From NCBI RefSeq assembly GCF_017876405.1, contig NZ_JAGINW010000001.1, positions 434,001 through 498,000 of the forward strand: DNA of 64,000 bases. Reading direction: 5' to 3'. Source of the stretch: Kibdelosporangium banguiense (lineage in GTDB: Bacteria > Actinomycetota > Actinomycetes > Mycobacteriales > Pseudonocardiaceae). The notes beneath the pieces are model-generated. The model was not told where the DNA came from. It saw only the letters and a list, made by a program, of their open reading frames with translations, and did not search any database. The first letter of the stretch is position 1, and the number at the start of each line of letters is the position of its first letter. Shown here one piece after another: positions 26,896 through 35,012 of this stretch. Position numbers and translations under genes: made by a program.

Positions 26896-28104
26896 GACCA
26901 GGGTTGCCAGGGCGCCCTGGGGTTCGGGGTTGGTGAAGGTCAGGGTTCCGCCGAGGACTTTGACTTGGGCGACGGCGATGGTCAGGCCTAGGCCGTGGCC
27001 GCTGCTTCGGTCGCTGCTGCCGGTGCGGAAGCGGCTGGGACCGTCACGCAGCAGTTCGTCGGAGAAACCTGGGCCGTGGTCACGGATTCGCAGGGTGAGA
27101 CCGTCCACTTCGACCTCGATCGGGGGTTTTCCGTGCTTGCCGGCGTTGACCAGGAGGTTGACCAGGACTCGTTCCAGGCGGCGGGGGTCGGTGCGGACGG
27201 GGACCTCGGAAAGCACTGAGACCTGTGCGTCCGGTGCGACACCCGCGACCCGGCGGCGGACGAACTCTCCCAGTTGTAGTTCTGCCAGCTCGGCGCGTTC
27301 GGCGGCGGTGTCCAGGCGGGCGACCTCGAGGATGTCCTCGACCAGGACTCGCAGGACACGCACGCGGTCGCGGACAAGCTCGGCGGGGCGCGAAGGAGGA
27401 AGCAACTCGGCGGCAGTGACGAGCCCCGTCACCGGCGTGCGCAGTTCGTGAGCGATGTCGGCGGTGACGCGTTGCTCGGCAACAAGACGTTCCTGCAAAG
27501 CATCGGCCATCCCGTCGATGGCTTGAGCCAGTTCGGCGGCCTCATCCCGGGGCCGGTCCCGGATCACGTCACGCACCCGGGCGGTCATATCTCCGTCGGC
27601 GACTCGGCGCGCGGCCCCTGCGGCGAGGCGCAAGCGCCGGGACAAGCGGCTGACCAGCAACACTCCGACCACGGAACTGAGCACGACCACTCCGACCGAG
27701 CCGATCAGCAGCACCTGGTCCAGACGGCTCAGTGCGTCATCACGGTCGGAATAGGGGCTACGCAACGAAAGGACTTTGCCGTCGGTCTCGGCGGCCGCCC
27801 AGATCCACGACCCGTTCGGGGCGCGTTCCAGGTAGGTCGCCCGCTGCCCGCCACGAACCGCGGACAACAGCTCCGGTGGCACAGCGGACGAGTTCAGCTC
27901 ACTGCCCAGAGCGGCCTGCCCGGTCAGTGCGTAGTCCCGGACCACCAGCTGAATGCGTTCGTCCTGCAGCTGGCGCGCATCGGCGAGCTGCGTCTGGGAG
28001 AACTCGGTGCGCACCAGCAGGCTCAGTGCAACCGCGACCAATGCACTGACCACAGCGATCGCCGCACTGAGCCGCCAACGGAGCGAAGCAGGCAACAACT
28101 TCAC
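26875..28104 (-). CDS. membrane sensor histidine kinase
   Basis: A protein of about 409 residues. A first membrane helix (RWRLSAAIAVVSALVAVALS) leads to a short extracytoplasmic sensor of about 85 residues; a second helix (VLLIGSVGVVVLSSVVGVLL) leads to a HAMP linker. The DHp helix has the phospho-acceptor in VTADIAHELRTPVTG, and the ATPase domain has NLLVNAGKHG (N box), IRDHGPGFSDELL (G1) and GHGLGLTIAVAQ (G2). GTG at 28104 overlaps the response-regulator stop by 4 bases (GTGA). It is the third gene of an operon with a lipoprotein and the regulator. Confidence 0.92.
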   Translation of the reverse strand: MKLLPASLRWRLSAAIAVVSALVAVALSLLVRTEFSQTQLADARQLQDERIQLVVRDYALTGQAALGSELNSSAVPPELLSAVRGGQRATYLERAPNGSWIWAAAETDGKVLSLRSPYSDRDDALSRLDQVLLIGSVGVVVLSSVVGVLLVSRLSRRLRLAAGAARRVADGDMTARVRDVIRDRPRDEAAELAQAIDGMADALQERLVAEQRVTADIAHELRTPVTGLVTAAELLPPSRPAELVRDRVRVLRVLVEDILEVARLDTAAERAELAELQLGEFVRRRVAGVAPDAQVSVLSEVPVRTDPRRLERVLVNLLVNAGKHGKPPIEVEVDGLTLRIRDHGPGFSDELLRDGPSRFRTGSSDRSSGHGLGLTIAVAQVKVLGGTLTFTNPEPQGALATLVLPDSPV

Positions 28105-28781
28105 GGCGAACTCTTGAGTTTGTACCCGAACCCGCGCACGGTCTCGATGCGATCCTGACCGACCTTGGCGCGCAGCCGTTGGACGTGCACGTCGACCACG
28201 CGCGAGTCGCCGCCCCACTGGTAATCCCACACCTGTTCGAGCAGGACGTCACGGGTGAGCACGCTGCCTGGAGAGTCCACAAAGCACAGCAGCAACCGCA
28301 ACTCGGTGGGTGTCAGCTCGACCGGCTGGCCGGCAACCCGGACTTCCAGGCCGTTGCGGTGCACCTCGAGATCCCCGAAACGCAGGGGTTGCTCGCCGGT
28401 GGACGCCTCGGCCCGGTTCATCCGGCGGACCACGGCACGGATCCGGGCCACCAGAACAGTACTGTCGAACGGTTTCGTCACGTAGTCGTCCGCGCCCGCC
28501 TCCAGGCCGAGCACGACGTCAATGGGGTCCGCGCGGGCCGACATCATGATCACCGGGGTCGAGCTCTCCTCCCGGATCTGCCGGCACAGGCTGACGCCGT
28601 TCATCCCGGGCAGCATCAGGTCGAGCAGGGCCACGTCCGGCAGTTGCTCGCGGTAGCGGGCCAGCCCGCTGATGCCGTCCTCGGCGACCGTGACCTCGAA
28701 GCCGTCACGCTCAAGCGCCAGCTGGGTGGCCTCGCGGATCACGGCGTCATCCTCGACCAGCAATACGTGCATCGGGCTCAT
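28101..28781 (-). CDS. OmpR/PhoB-type response regulator
   Basis: A protein of about 226 residues. The receiver domain has VLLVEDDAVIREATQLAL, phosphorylation site DVALLDLMLPGMNG and VTKPFDSTVLVARI with the switch Lys. The C-terminal winged helix (LRFGDLEVHRNGLEV ... VVDVHVQRLRAKVG ... VRGFGYKL) is complete. ATG at 28781 overlaps the lipoprotein stop as ATGA; an ATG at 28772 gives the more usual MHVLLVEDD start. Target genes are unknown, though the divergent deacetylase/LCP wall genes are candidates. Confidence 0.93.
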   Translation of the reverse strand: MSPMHVLLVEDDAVIREATQLALERDGFEVTVAEDGISGLARYREQLPDVALLDLMLPGMNGVSLCRQIREESSTPVIMMSARADPIDVVLGLEAGADDYVTKPFDSTVLVARIRAVVRRMNRAEASTGEQPLRFGDLEVHRNGLEVRVAGQPVELTPTELRLLLCFVDSPGSVLTRDVLLEQVWDYQWGGDSRVVDVHVQRLRAKVGQDRIETVRGFGYKLKSSP

Positions 28782-29359
28782 TTCTTGAACAGCTCGAAAG
28801 CGGTACCCGACCACTTGTACAACACCGAGGTCTGCAGGCTCGGGCAGCAGGAGCGGTCGTTGGTGCGGTACTCCCAGCGGATGACCTGCAGGATGCCGTT
28901 GCGCTGCTCGACGAGCTGGCCCGGATCCTCCGAGGCGAACACGTCCACCGGCGGTTTCGGCTTCAGGTCGTAGATGTAGTTGGCCAGCACGCCACCGCCG
29001 CGCAAGTAGTCGGGGGCGTCCACGATCGCCTTCGAGTCGCAGGGGACGACGGTCACGATCAGGTCGGCGGTGCCGTCTTCGGTGACGTCGGCGTACCGGG
29101 CGTCCACCGGGTAGCGGCCCTGCACACACGGCGTGAGGGTGCTCTTGATCTTGTCGCTGACCTTGGGATCGGCCCGCAGCAGCGCCACCGCGTCGAAGGA
29201 CGGCGTCTCGTCACTGGGCGGCGGCGGGGTGCTGGGCGGCGGCGTGACCTGGCTCGCCCGGCCCTCCACCTGCACGCCACCGTTCGCCGGGCCACACGCG
29301 GAAAGCGACATCACCGCCAGCGTGATCACGCACAGTATCGCCATCCAGGCGCTCCGCAT
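28778..29359 (-). CDS. secreted lipoprotein preceding a two-component system
   Basis: The start is the ATG at 29359 after a GGAGG site. A lipoprotein signal peptide (WMAILCVITLAVMSLSAC) has the lipobox LSAC, so the mature protein is anchored at Cys. A Pro/Ser-rich linker (TPPPSTPPPPSDE) leads to a globular part of about 140 residues with PDVTEDGTADLIVTVVPCDS-type strands resembling LpqN/VCBS-like beta repeats, and four further Cys (TPCVQ, VPCDS, SCCPS). It is co-transcribed with the response regulator and kinase, so it may act as an extracytoplasmic partner for the sensor, as LpqB does for MtrB. Function is inference. Confidence 0.75.
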   Translation of the reverse strand: MRSAWMAILCVITLAVMSLSACGPANGGVQVEGRASQVTPPPSTPPPPSDETPSFDAVALLRADPKVSDKIKSTLTPCVQGRYPVDARYADVTEDGTADLIVTVVPCDSKAIVDAPDYLRGGGVLANYIYDLKPKPPVDVFASEDPGQLVEQRNGILQVIRWEYRTNDRSCCPSLQTSVLYKWSGTAFELFKK

Positions 29360-29543
29360 CCAGCCTCCTCTACGTCCGCCATTGTGCCTGGTCAGGCCCA
29401 CCCGGCCAGTCGGCCCCCGTCTTCTGTTACACGGATGCGGGCCAGCTGCAGGCGGGCTGTTACACGACCGACGGCGTTCCGCCGGAAAGCATCCCTAGCT
29501 TCGAGATCGGAGGGAATCTCAAGGTTATCGGGGAGTCGCACGG

Positions 29544-30293
29544 ATGCTGGAACGTCTCAAGCCGTTCAGGGCCGTGGCCGCGGCGGTGTTCGCACTGCTG
29601 CTGGCCGCCATCTTCGCCGGCCCGGACACCCAGCAGCCCACCCAGCGAGCCTCGTCGCAACCGCTGCCTGTGGTCAAGCCGTCCCAGCCGGCCGATCTGC
29701 GGCCCGCGCCGAAGATCGGCCCGGCCACGCTGGTCTACAAGGTCGAGACGAAGGACCCGGTGGCGTTCCTGACCATCGACGACGGCGGATACCGGGACCC
29801 GGCGATGGCCGGCGTCCTCAACCGGAACGGGGTCAAAGCCACGATGTTCGTCACCCAGAAGTACGCCCGCCAGGACCCGGCCTTCTTCCGGCAGTTGCGG
29901 GACGACACCGGCTCGGCCATCGAGAACCACAGCGCCACCCACGCCAACCTCAAGGGCCGCCCCGCCGACCAGCAGGCCGCCGAGATCGGCCCGGTGTCCG
30001 ACGACTACGCCGCCACGTTCGGCAAGCGCCCGACTTTGTTCCGTGCGCCCTTCGGCAACAGCGATGACATCACGCTGCAGGCCGCCGGTGAGGCGGGCGC
30101 GAAGTACGTGGTCAACTGGGGTTCGGAGATCCGCAACGGCAAGGTGCACTTCAGCGGGCCGCGTGAGTTCCGGCCCGGCTCGATCGTGCTGATGCACTTC
30201 GGGCCCGGCTTCGAGGCCGACGTCAACGCATTCGTCGCCCAGGCCCGCACCAACGGCCTGACACCCGCTCTACTCACGGACTACCTGCGATGA
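29544..30293 (+). CDS. polysaccharide deacetylase (NodB fold), secreted
   Basis: A protein of 249 residues with an N-terminal membrane anchor (AVAAAVFALLLAAIFAG), a Pro/Gln-rich linker and a NodB domain. Motif 1 is VAFLTIDDGGYRD (the first of two Asp; most relatives read TFDDG), motif 2 is ENHSATHANLKG (HSxxH) and motif 3 is LFRAPFGNSDD. It would deacetylate wall polysaccharides outside the membrane. Its stop overlaps the LCP gene start by 4 bases (ATGA). Confidence 0.88.
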   Translation: MLERLKPFRAVAAAVFALLLAAIFAGPDTQQPTQRASSQPLPVVKPSQPADLRPAPKIGPATLVYKVETKDPVAFLTIDDGGYRDPAMAGVLNRNGVKATMFVTQKYARQDPAFFRQLRDDTGSAIENHSATHANLKGRPADQQAAEIGPVSDDYAATFGKRPTLFRAPFGNSDDITLQAAGEAGAKYVVNWGSEIRNGKVHFSGPREFRPGSIVLMHFGPGFEADVNAFVAQARTNGLTPALLTDYLR

Positions 30294-31477
30294 ACGCCAA
30301 GAAGATCGCCAGGATCACGACAAAAAGCCTGATCGCGGTGGTTTCGCTGGCTGTGCTCGCGGTCACGGCCGGCGGCTGGTGGACCTACCGGACGGCCACG
30401 ACCAACCTCGCCACCGACGACGTGATCGTCCCGGAGACGCCGGACGCACCGCAGGCCAGCACCGGCGACAGCCCCACTCCGGTGCGCAAACCGCCGCAGG
30501 ACACCACGATCCTCCTGGTCGGCTTGGACAGCCGCACCGACGCGCAGGGAAACCCGTTGCCGCGCAACGTGCTTGACGCGTTGCAGGCCGGGAACTCCAC
30601 CGGCGAGCAGAACACCGACACCATGATGGTGATCCACGTGCCCGCCGATCCCACCAAGAAGGCGTTCGCCATCTCGTTGCCGCGTGACTCCTATGTGGAC
30701 ATCGCGGGCGGGTTCGGCAAGCACAAGCTGAACTCCGCGTACGCCAGGGCCAAGAACGCCGCCGCCGGCCAGGGGGAAAAGGAGTCCACCACCGCGGGCA
30801 GGCGCAACCTGATCGCCACGATCAACCAGCTGACCGGCCTGCACATCGACCACTACGCCGAGATCAACCTGTTCGGGTTCAGCGAGATCACCAACGCCGT
30901 CGGCGGCGTTCCGGTCTGCCTGAACAATCCCGTGAAGGACTCTTACTCCGGCGCGAACTTCCCGGCCGGGCCGCAGACCCTGCAGGGCATCGACGCGCTG
31001 AAGTTCGTCCGTCAGCGGCACGGCCTGACCAATGGTGACCTCGACCGGGTCCGGCGCCAACAGGCGTTCCTGGCCGGGCTGGCCAACCGGATGTTCAGCG
31101 CGGGCACGCTCACCGACCCGAGCAGGATCAGCGACCTGGTCAGCGCGCTGACCAAGGCCGTGGTGCTCGACAAGGGCTGGGACCTGATGTCGTTCGCCCA
31201 GCAGCTGGGCGACCTGACCGGTGACAAGATCCAGTTCACCACGATCCCGACCGGCCGGATCAACCTGGCCACCCCGTCGGACGGCAGCGCGGTCGAGGTC
31301 AATCCCAACCAGGTCCGTGCCTTCGTACAGAACCTGCTCGACCCACCGGCCGCGCCACCCGTGCAGCGACAACCGGACGCCGACGCGGCAGGAAAGATCA
31401 TCGTCAATCAGGAGAGGGTGCAGAGGATTGCCAACGTCGAACCCATCAACGCCGGGGCGATCCCCTGTGTCGACTAG
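30290..31477 (+). CDS. LytR-CpsA-Psr (LCP) family glycopolymer transferase
   Basis: A protein of 395 residues with one membrane helix (LIAVVSLAVLAVTAGGWW), a Pro-rich linker and the LCP domain, TILLVGLDSRTD, NTDTMMVIHV, AFAISLPRDSYVDIAG, RNLIATINQLTGLHIDHYAE, and ALKFVRQRHGLTNGDLDRVR. These hold the Arg and Asp residues that bind the polyprenyl-phosphate. LCP enzymes attach glycopolymers such as arabinogalactan to peptidoglycan. Adjacent deacetylase and DUF6542 genes support a wall role. Confidence 0.93.
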   Translation: MNAKKIARITTKSLIAVVSLAVLAVTAGGWWTYRTATTNLATDDVIVPETPDAPQASTGDSPTPVRKPPQDTTILLVGLDSRTDAQGNPLPRNVLDALQAGNSTGEQNTDTMMVIHVPADPTKKAFAISLPRDSYVDIAGGFGKHKLNSAYARAKNAAAGQGEKESTTAGRRNLIATINQLTGLHIDHYAEINLFGFSEITNAVGGVPVCLNNPVKDSYSGANFPAGPQTLQGIDALKFVRQRHGLTNGDLDRVRRQQAFLAGLANRMFSAGTLTDPSRISDLVSALTKAVVLDKGWDLMSFAQQLGDLTGDKIQFTTIPTGRINLATPSDGSAVEVNPNQVRAFVQNLLDPPAAPPVQRQPDADAAGKIIVNQERVQRIANVEPINAGAIPCVD

Positions 31478-31856
31478 ATTCGAGATCCCTGGCTGGCTGG
31501 CCGTGCTCGGCCCGGCCGCGATCGTCATCGGCGGCCTGGCGCTCGGCGGAGCCGTCTTCCCGATCTCGATCGCGGTCAGCTGTGTGGCCGCCGCGCTGTT
31601 GGTGCACCGGCCCGCGTTCTTCGCCGTGGCCGTGCAGCCGCCGTTGATCACCGCGATTGTGGTGACAGGATCGGTGTTCCTGGGCGGTGCGTCGATCCTC
31701 GACGGCGCCGCACTGCTGGCACAGACGTTCCCCTATCTGGTCGGCACCATGGCCGCGGTCGCAGTGATCCTGTTCGTCCGCTCACGGCTCGAGGCGCGCG
31801 CGAAACAACGCGACGCTGCCTCGCACCACCAGCTGGTAGCGGCCCAGCCCGGCTAA
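31467..31856 (+). CDS. DUF6542 membrane protein
   Basis: A protein of 129 residues with four predicted membrane helices (WLAVLGPAAIVIGGLALGG, ISIAVSCVAAALLVH, PLITAIVVTGSVFLGGASIL, FPYLVGTMAAVAVILFV) and a basic cytoplasmic tail. It matches the DUF6542 pattern. The GTG at 31467 lies inside the last codons of the LCP gene, so it is translationally coupled. The last 75 bases overlap the 3' end of the convergent methyltransferase gene. Confidence 0.72.
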   Translation: MSTRFEIPGWLAVLGPAAIVIGGLALGGAVFPISIAVSCVAAALLVHRPAFFAVAVQPPLITAIVVTGSVFLGGASILDGAALLAQTFPYLVGTMAAVAVILFVRSRLEARAKQRDAASHHQLVAAQPG

Positions 31857-32417
31857 CACTTCCCGCAGGTCATCCAGGGTGTCCCGGTCGTTGTGGAAGA
31901 TCCCGCGCGCGTTGAGGTACTTCATCAGCAGGCGTGCCTGCGGCGCCACCGCGACACCCGCCGACAGGATCGTGCTGCCGAACACAATGCCACCCGGCCG
32001 GACCACGGCCGCGGCGTTCTTGAGCACCGAGCCTTTCTCCTTGATGCTGCCGGGCACACAGTGCAGCAGGAAATTCAGGCTCACCGAGTCGTACAGATCG
32101 TCCAGGGGCAACGGCTCCAGCACATTGGCCCGCACCTGGGTGACGTCGTACCGGGCCAGCCGCTGAGCGGTGTACGCCAGCGGTGCCGGATTGAGGTCCA
32201 GCAGCGTGATCTGCGGATCCCGTACCGGGAACCCGGCGTTCGCGAGCAGATGTCCCGTCGCGACACCCATCTCCAGGTGCTGCGCGCCGACACTCGCGTC
32301 GTACAGGCCCTGGACGTGCTTGACCGGGCACCGCCAGACCACCGGCATCGCCGCGTGGAACACCGACATGTCGTAGAGCGACAGCACGTTCCTGGTATGG
32401 GCCAGCACATCGTCCAC
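31782..32417 (-). CDS. class I SAM-dependent methyltransferase
   Basis: A protein of 211 residues with the methyltransferase Rossmann fold: QHLEMGVATGHLLANAG (SAM-binding motif I), ITLLDLNPAPLAYTAQRL (acidic end of strand 2), YDSVSLNFLLHCVPGSIKEK, AAVVRPGGIVFGSTI. The N-terminus has SLYDMSVFHAAMPVVWRC, common in small-molecule methyltransferases. GTG at 32417 has GGGAG 5 bases upstream. It follows the ArsR-like regulator gene (33 bases apart) on the same strand, so the regulator may control it. Confidence 0.85.
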   Translation of the reverse strand: MDDVLAHTRNVLSLYDMSVFHAAMPVVWRCPVKHVQGLYDASVGAQHLEMGVATGHLLANAGFPVRDPQITLLDLNPAPLAYTAQRLARYDVTQVRANVLEPLPLDDLYDSVSLNFLLHCVPGSIKEKGSVLKNAAAVVRPGGIVFGSTILSAGVAVAPQARLLMKYLNARGIFHNDRDTLDDLREVLAGLGRYQLVVRGSVALFRARLEP

Positions 32418-32449
32418 AACGACTCCCGGGAGGACCGTCTCCGACTGAT

Positions 32450-33400
32450 TCAGAACGGGTTGAGCTCGGTGCCCAGCGTAGTCGCCATGTGCAGCACGGT
32501 GTTGCGGTGCCGGTGGCTGGTGATCAGCCCGGCTTCCCGCAGCACAGCGGCATGTTCGTGAGCACGTCCAGGCGAGATGCCCAGCCGGTGGGCCAGCGCG
32601 CTCGTGGTGACGGCCGGGTTGAGCACGATCGCTTCGAGCACCGCGGCCCGTGTCCGCCCAAGCAGCGGCCCCAGTTTGCGGCCCGGCTCGTCGGGGGCGT
32701 CGATGAGCGGCAACGGAATCCGGGCCTGGTAAACGATCAGCAACGGCTGTCCGGGCACGCCACGGCCCACCAGCGGCGGGCCGGTCCAGAATGTGGACGG
32801 CGCCAGCATGATGCCGTACCCGTCCAGTTTGACGTCCCGGCCGGATCGTCCCGGGATTTCCAGCACCAGACCGTTCCACGCGGCGTCCGGGAACAGATCC
32901 GCCAGCGCTGTCCCGATTCCTTCAGTGAGCAGTGTGGGCAGCCGGGTCGCAAGGTCGTCGTGGTGCGTCGCGGCCACTCGTGACCACAGTGGACCGAAGA
33001 TCGCTTGGTGCGCCGCGGTGACCGACGTCGCCAGGACGTCACGCGCCTCCCGGTCGCCGTCCGCGAGCCGCGTTGCCAGCAGCGTCGGCTCCCGTGTCAC
33101 CGCCCCGAACGCCGACCATTGCAGCGCATGATCGGCCGACATGACCTCGTCCAGGCCTTCGTCGAAGGACGGGCTCAACGAGTCGAGGTAGTCAGGTGCT
33201 GTGTCGGGCAGCACGAGGTCCAGCAACGGCCTGGCCTCGTTGGGAAACCGTGACCAGACCGTGCGGCGCCACGGGCCGTAGAGGGGATTGTCCCGGCGCT
33301 GCAACATCATCAGCGCGTTGACGAGCTCGGTCATCGGCGAGGGGCTCCCGGCGAAACGGCAGCGCAGCAGATCTCTTTCCGTGCAGTGAATCCGTAACAT
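32450..33400 (-). CDS. winged-helix transcriptional regulator (ArsR-like, C-terminal HTH)
   Basis: A protein of about 316 residues. The first 240 residues form an uncharacterised helical/beta domain seen in actinobacterial DUF5937-type regulators (IHCTERDLLRCRFAGSPSPM). The winged helix is at the C-terminus: LLGRTRAAVLEAIVLNPAVT, TSALAHRLGISPGRAHEHAA, VLREAGLITSHRHRNTVLH. The ATG at 33400 has GGGAGGGGG just upstream. It is divergent from a small LuxR gene with a dyad between them. Confidence 0.85.
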   Translation of the reverse strand: MLRIHCTERDLLRCRFAGSPSPMTELVNALMMLQRRDNPLYGPWRRTVWSRFPNEARPLLDLVLPDTAPDYLDSLSPSFDEGLDEVMSADHALQWSAFGAVTREPTLLATRLADGDREARDVLATSVTAAHQAIFGPLWSRVAATHHDDLATRLPTLLTEGIGTALADLFPDAAWNGLVLEIPGRSGRDVKLDGYGIMLAPSTFWTGPPLVGRGVPGQPLLIVYQARIPLPLIDAPDEPGRKLGPLLGRTRAAVLEAIVLNPAVTTSALAHRLGISPGRAHEHAAVLREAGLITSHRHRNTVLHMATTLGTELNPF

Positions 33401-33427
33401 CGTTCCCCCTCCCTTTTGGGCACGGAC

Positions 33428-33447
33428 CTTTCCGTTGTCCCGGAAAG
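33428..33447. promoter_or_regulatory. dyad in the divergent regulator promoter
   Basis: CTTTCCG-TTGTCC-CGGAAAG, a perfect 7-bp inverted repeat with 6-base spacer, 28 bases upstream of the ArsR-like regulator start and 64 bases before the LuxR-type gene. TTGTCCC/GGGACAA also recurs inverted at 33435 and 33491. Confidence 0.4.
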
Positions 33448-33510
33448 TCGGTGCGGGCGGGCCCGGCAGCGACACACACTAATCGGCGCTGGGACAAAGG
33501 GGGTTAGCAC

Positions 33511-33813
33511 ATGCTTGCCGAAAAACGGGTAGACCTGCTGCTGCGCGCCTGCGCGGCGGTACAGACAGTGGATCCGGAACTCGCCGGGCTGCTGCGGGAC
33601 ACGTTCGACCTGTCGCCGCCGGCGGCGCTGCCGGGCCTGACCACCCGGGAGGGCCAGATCGCCGCGCTGGCCGCGGCGGGGTTGTCGAATCTGGCGATCT
33701 CCCGCCGGCTGGTGATCTCCGTGCGGACGGTGGAGTGCCATCTGGCGCGCGTCTACCACAAGCTCGGGGTCAGGTCCCGGCGGCAGCTGCCGGAGCACGT
33801 CTACGCCGCGTGA
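33511..33813 (+). CDS. small LuxR-type DNA-binding protein
   Basis: A protein of 100 residues that is little more than a LuxR/GerE helix-turn-helix: LTTREGQIAALAAAGLSNLA, ISRRLVISVRTVECHLARVY, HKLGVRSRRQLPEHV. A 40-residue helical N-terminus replaces any receiver or ATPase domain. Such proteins can bind DNA without phosphorylation. AAAGGGGG lies upstream of the ATG. Confidence 0.85.
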   Translation: MLAEKRVDLLLRACAAVQTVDPELAGLLRDTFDLSPPAALPGLTTREGQIAALAAAGLSNLAISRRLVISVRTVECHLARVYHKLGVRSRRQLPEHVYAA

Positions 33814-33836
33814 CCGAGGCCACGTTGCCTATCCCC

Positions 33837-33851
33837 TACCCCCTATGGGTA
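33837..33851. promoter_or_regulatory. CsoR operator
   Basis: TACCC-CCTAT-GGGTA, a perfect dyad of the CsoR type, placed between a -35-like TTGCCT (33825-33830) and the -10 TATAAA (33850-33855). This position predicts repression of csoR and the downstream chaperone gene until copper binds CsoR. Confidence 0.75.
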
Positions 33852-33930
33852 TAAATCGGGTAGGCGCTCGTCGTTCCCCCGGCTCACCTGGCCGGCCGCG
33901 CGACGGGCCGGAGTACAAGGAGCGACGCGC

Positions 33931-34212
33931 ATGGCCGGCTACACGGGAAACAAACAAGACCACCTCCGGCGGCTGCGCCGGATCGAGGGCCAGGCCCGGG
34001 GTCTGCAGCGGATGGTCGACAACGACGAGTACTGCATCGACATCCTGACGCAGATCTCGGCCGCGACCCGCGCCCTGCAGGCGGTGTCGGTGGCATTGCT
34101 CGACGAGCACCTCCGGCACTGCGTGACCGAGGCCATCAACGAGGGAGGCGCCGCGGCCGACGCGAAGATCACGGAGGCCAGCGACGCGATCGCCCGGCTC
34201 GTGCGCTCCTGA
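33931..34212 (+). CDS. csoR: copper-sensing repressor CsoR
   Basis: A protein of 93 residues of the CsoR/RcnR (DUF156) all-helical family. The copper ligands Cys35, His60 and Cys64 (NDEYCIDIL and DEHLRHCVTEA) are all present. RLRRIEGQARGLQRMVD carries the DNA-contacting Arg residues. An operator dyad with -10 box lies upstream (33837-33855). The next gene is a copper chaperone. Confidence 0.92.
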   Translation: MAGYTGNKQDHLRRLRRIEGQARGLQRMVDNDEYCIDILTQISAATRALQAVSVALLDEHLRHCVTEAINEGGAAADAKITEASDAIARLVRS

Positions 34213-34242
34213 CCCACCACCGGACATCGGAAAGGAAGAGCA

Positions 34243-34449
34243 ATGTCCCAGTCGACGTACACAGTCCAGGGCATGACCTGCGGTCACTGCGTCAGCTCGG
34301 TGACCGAGGAAGTCGGATCGATCGACGGGGTCCAGCAGGTCGACGTCGACCTGGCCAGCGGTCTGGTGACCGTGACCAGCGACCGGGACCTGAGTGAGGA
34401 CGACGTCCGCGCCGCGGTCACCGAGGCGGGCTACCAGCTCGCCAGCTAG
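34243..34449 (+). CDS. heavy-metal-associated domain copper chaperone (CopZ-like)
   Basis: A protein of 68 residues with one HMA ferredoxin-like fold. The metal site GMTCGHC has Cys13 and Cys16. GGAAAGGAAG lies upstream of the ATG. It is 30 bases after csoR, so the two form an operon. The P1B-type copper ATPase that usually completes this operon is not in the window. Confidence 0.9.
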   Translation: MSQSTYTVQGMTCGHCVSSVTEEVGSIDGVQQVDVDLASGLVTVTSDRDLSEDDVRAAVTEAGYQLAS

Positions 34450-34940
34450 TCGCGATCCTGCAGCGCGAGTAGCACTTCACGAAGTGCGTCAGCCGCCGCT
34501 CGGGCGGTCTCCTCAGGCACCGGCTTCAGCAGCCGGCGTTGCTCCTCGGAGGCCGCGCGGACGGCGGCTTCTGCCGTCCGCACGCCCTGTGCAGTCAGCT
34601 GAACCCATGAGCTGCGAGCGTCACCAGCGTCCTGCTCACGGCGGATCAGGCCGGCATCGGTGAGCCGTTTGAGCACATTGCTCGTGCCACCCGAAGAAAG
34701 CCACAAACGCCCGGCCAGCTCGGTCGGCTTGAGCCGGTAGGGCTTGCCCGTCGCGCGGAGCACGGCGAGGACGTCGTACTCCGCTTTGGTGAGCTTGAAC
34801 TTCACCAGCGCCCTGGCTGCGGCCTCGTTGAGCAGGACGTGCAGGAGCCCGGCGCGCTTGCCCAGTTCCAGTTCCAGCCCGGCGATTTCGGGCAGCTCCC
34901 GGTTCCAGGCCGCGACAACGCCGTCAACCAGGTCCTCCAT
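34446..34940 (-). CDS. MarR-family transcriptional regulator
   Basis: A protein of about 164 residues with the MarR winged helix: FKLTKAEYDVLAVLRATGKP, LKPTELAGRLWLSSGGTSNV, LKRLTDAGLIRREQDAGDAR. The long dimerisation helices are at both ends. The promoter region between it and the divergent amidohydrolase gene contains three phased AGCTTT elements (34965-34997), so it probably represses both. The 3' end overlaps the convergent chaperone gene by 4 bases. Confidence 0.9.
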   Translation of the reverse strand: MEDLVDGVVAAWNRELPEIAGLELELGKRAGLLHVLLNEAAARALVKFKLTKAEYDVLAVLRATGKPYRLKPTELAGRLWLSSGGTSNVLKRLTDAGLIRREQDAGDARSSWVQLTAQGVRTAEAAVRAASEEQRRLLKPVPEETARAAADALREVLLALQDRD

Positions 34941-34964
34941 GCCGGGAAGAATACCTTGCAACCA

Positions 34965-34997
34965 GAAAGCTTTCGAGATAGCTTTACAAAAAGCTTT
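34965..34997. promoter_or_regulatory. triple AGCTTT operator between MarR and amidohydrolase genes
   Basis: AGCTTT begins at 34968, 34980 and 34992, exactly 12 bases apart. The outer two lie in palindromes GAAAGCTTTC (34965-34974) and AAAGCTTT (34990-34997). The region lies 25-57 bases upstream of the MarR start and 16-48 bases before the amidohydrolase start. Confidence 0.6.
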
Positions 34998-35012
34998 CCA
35001 TGGAGGTAACTG

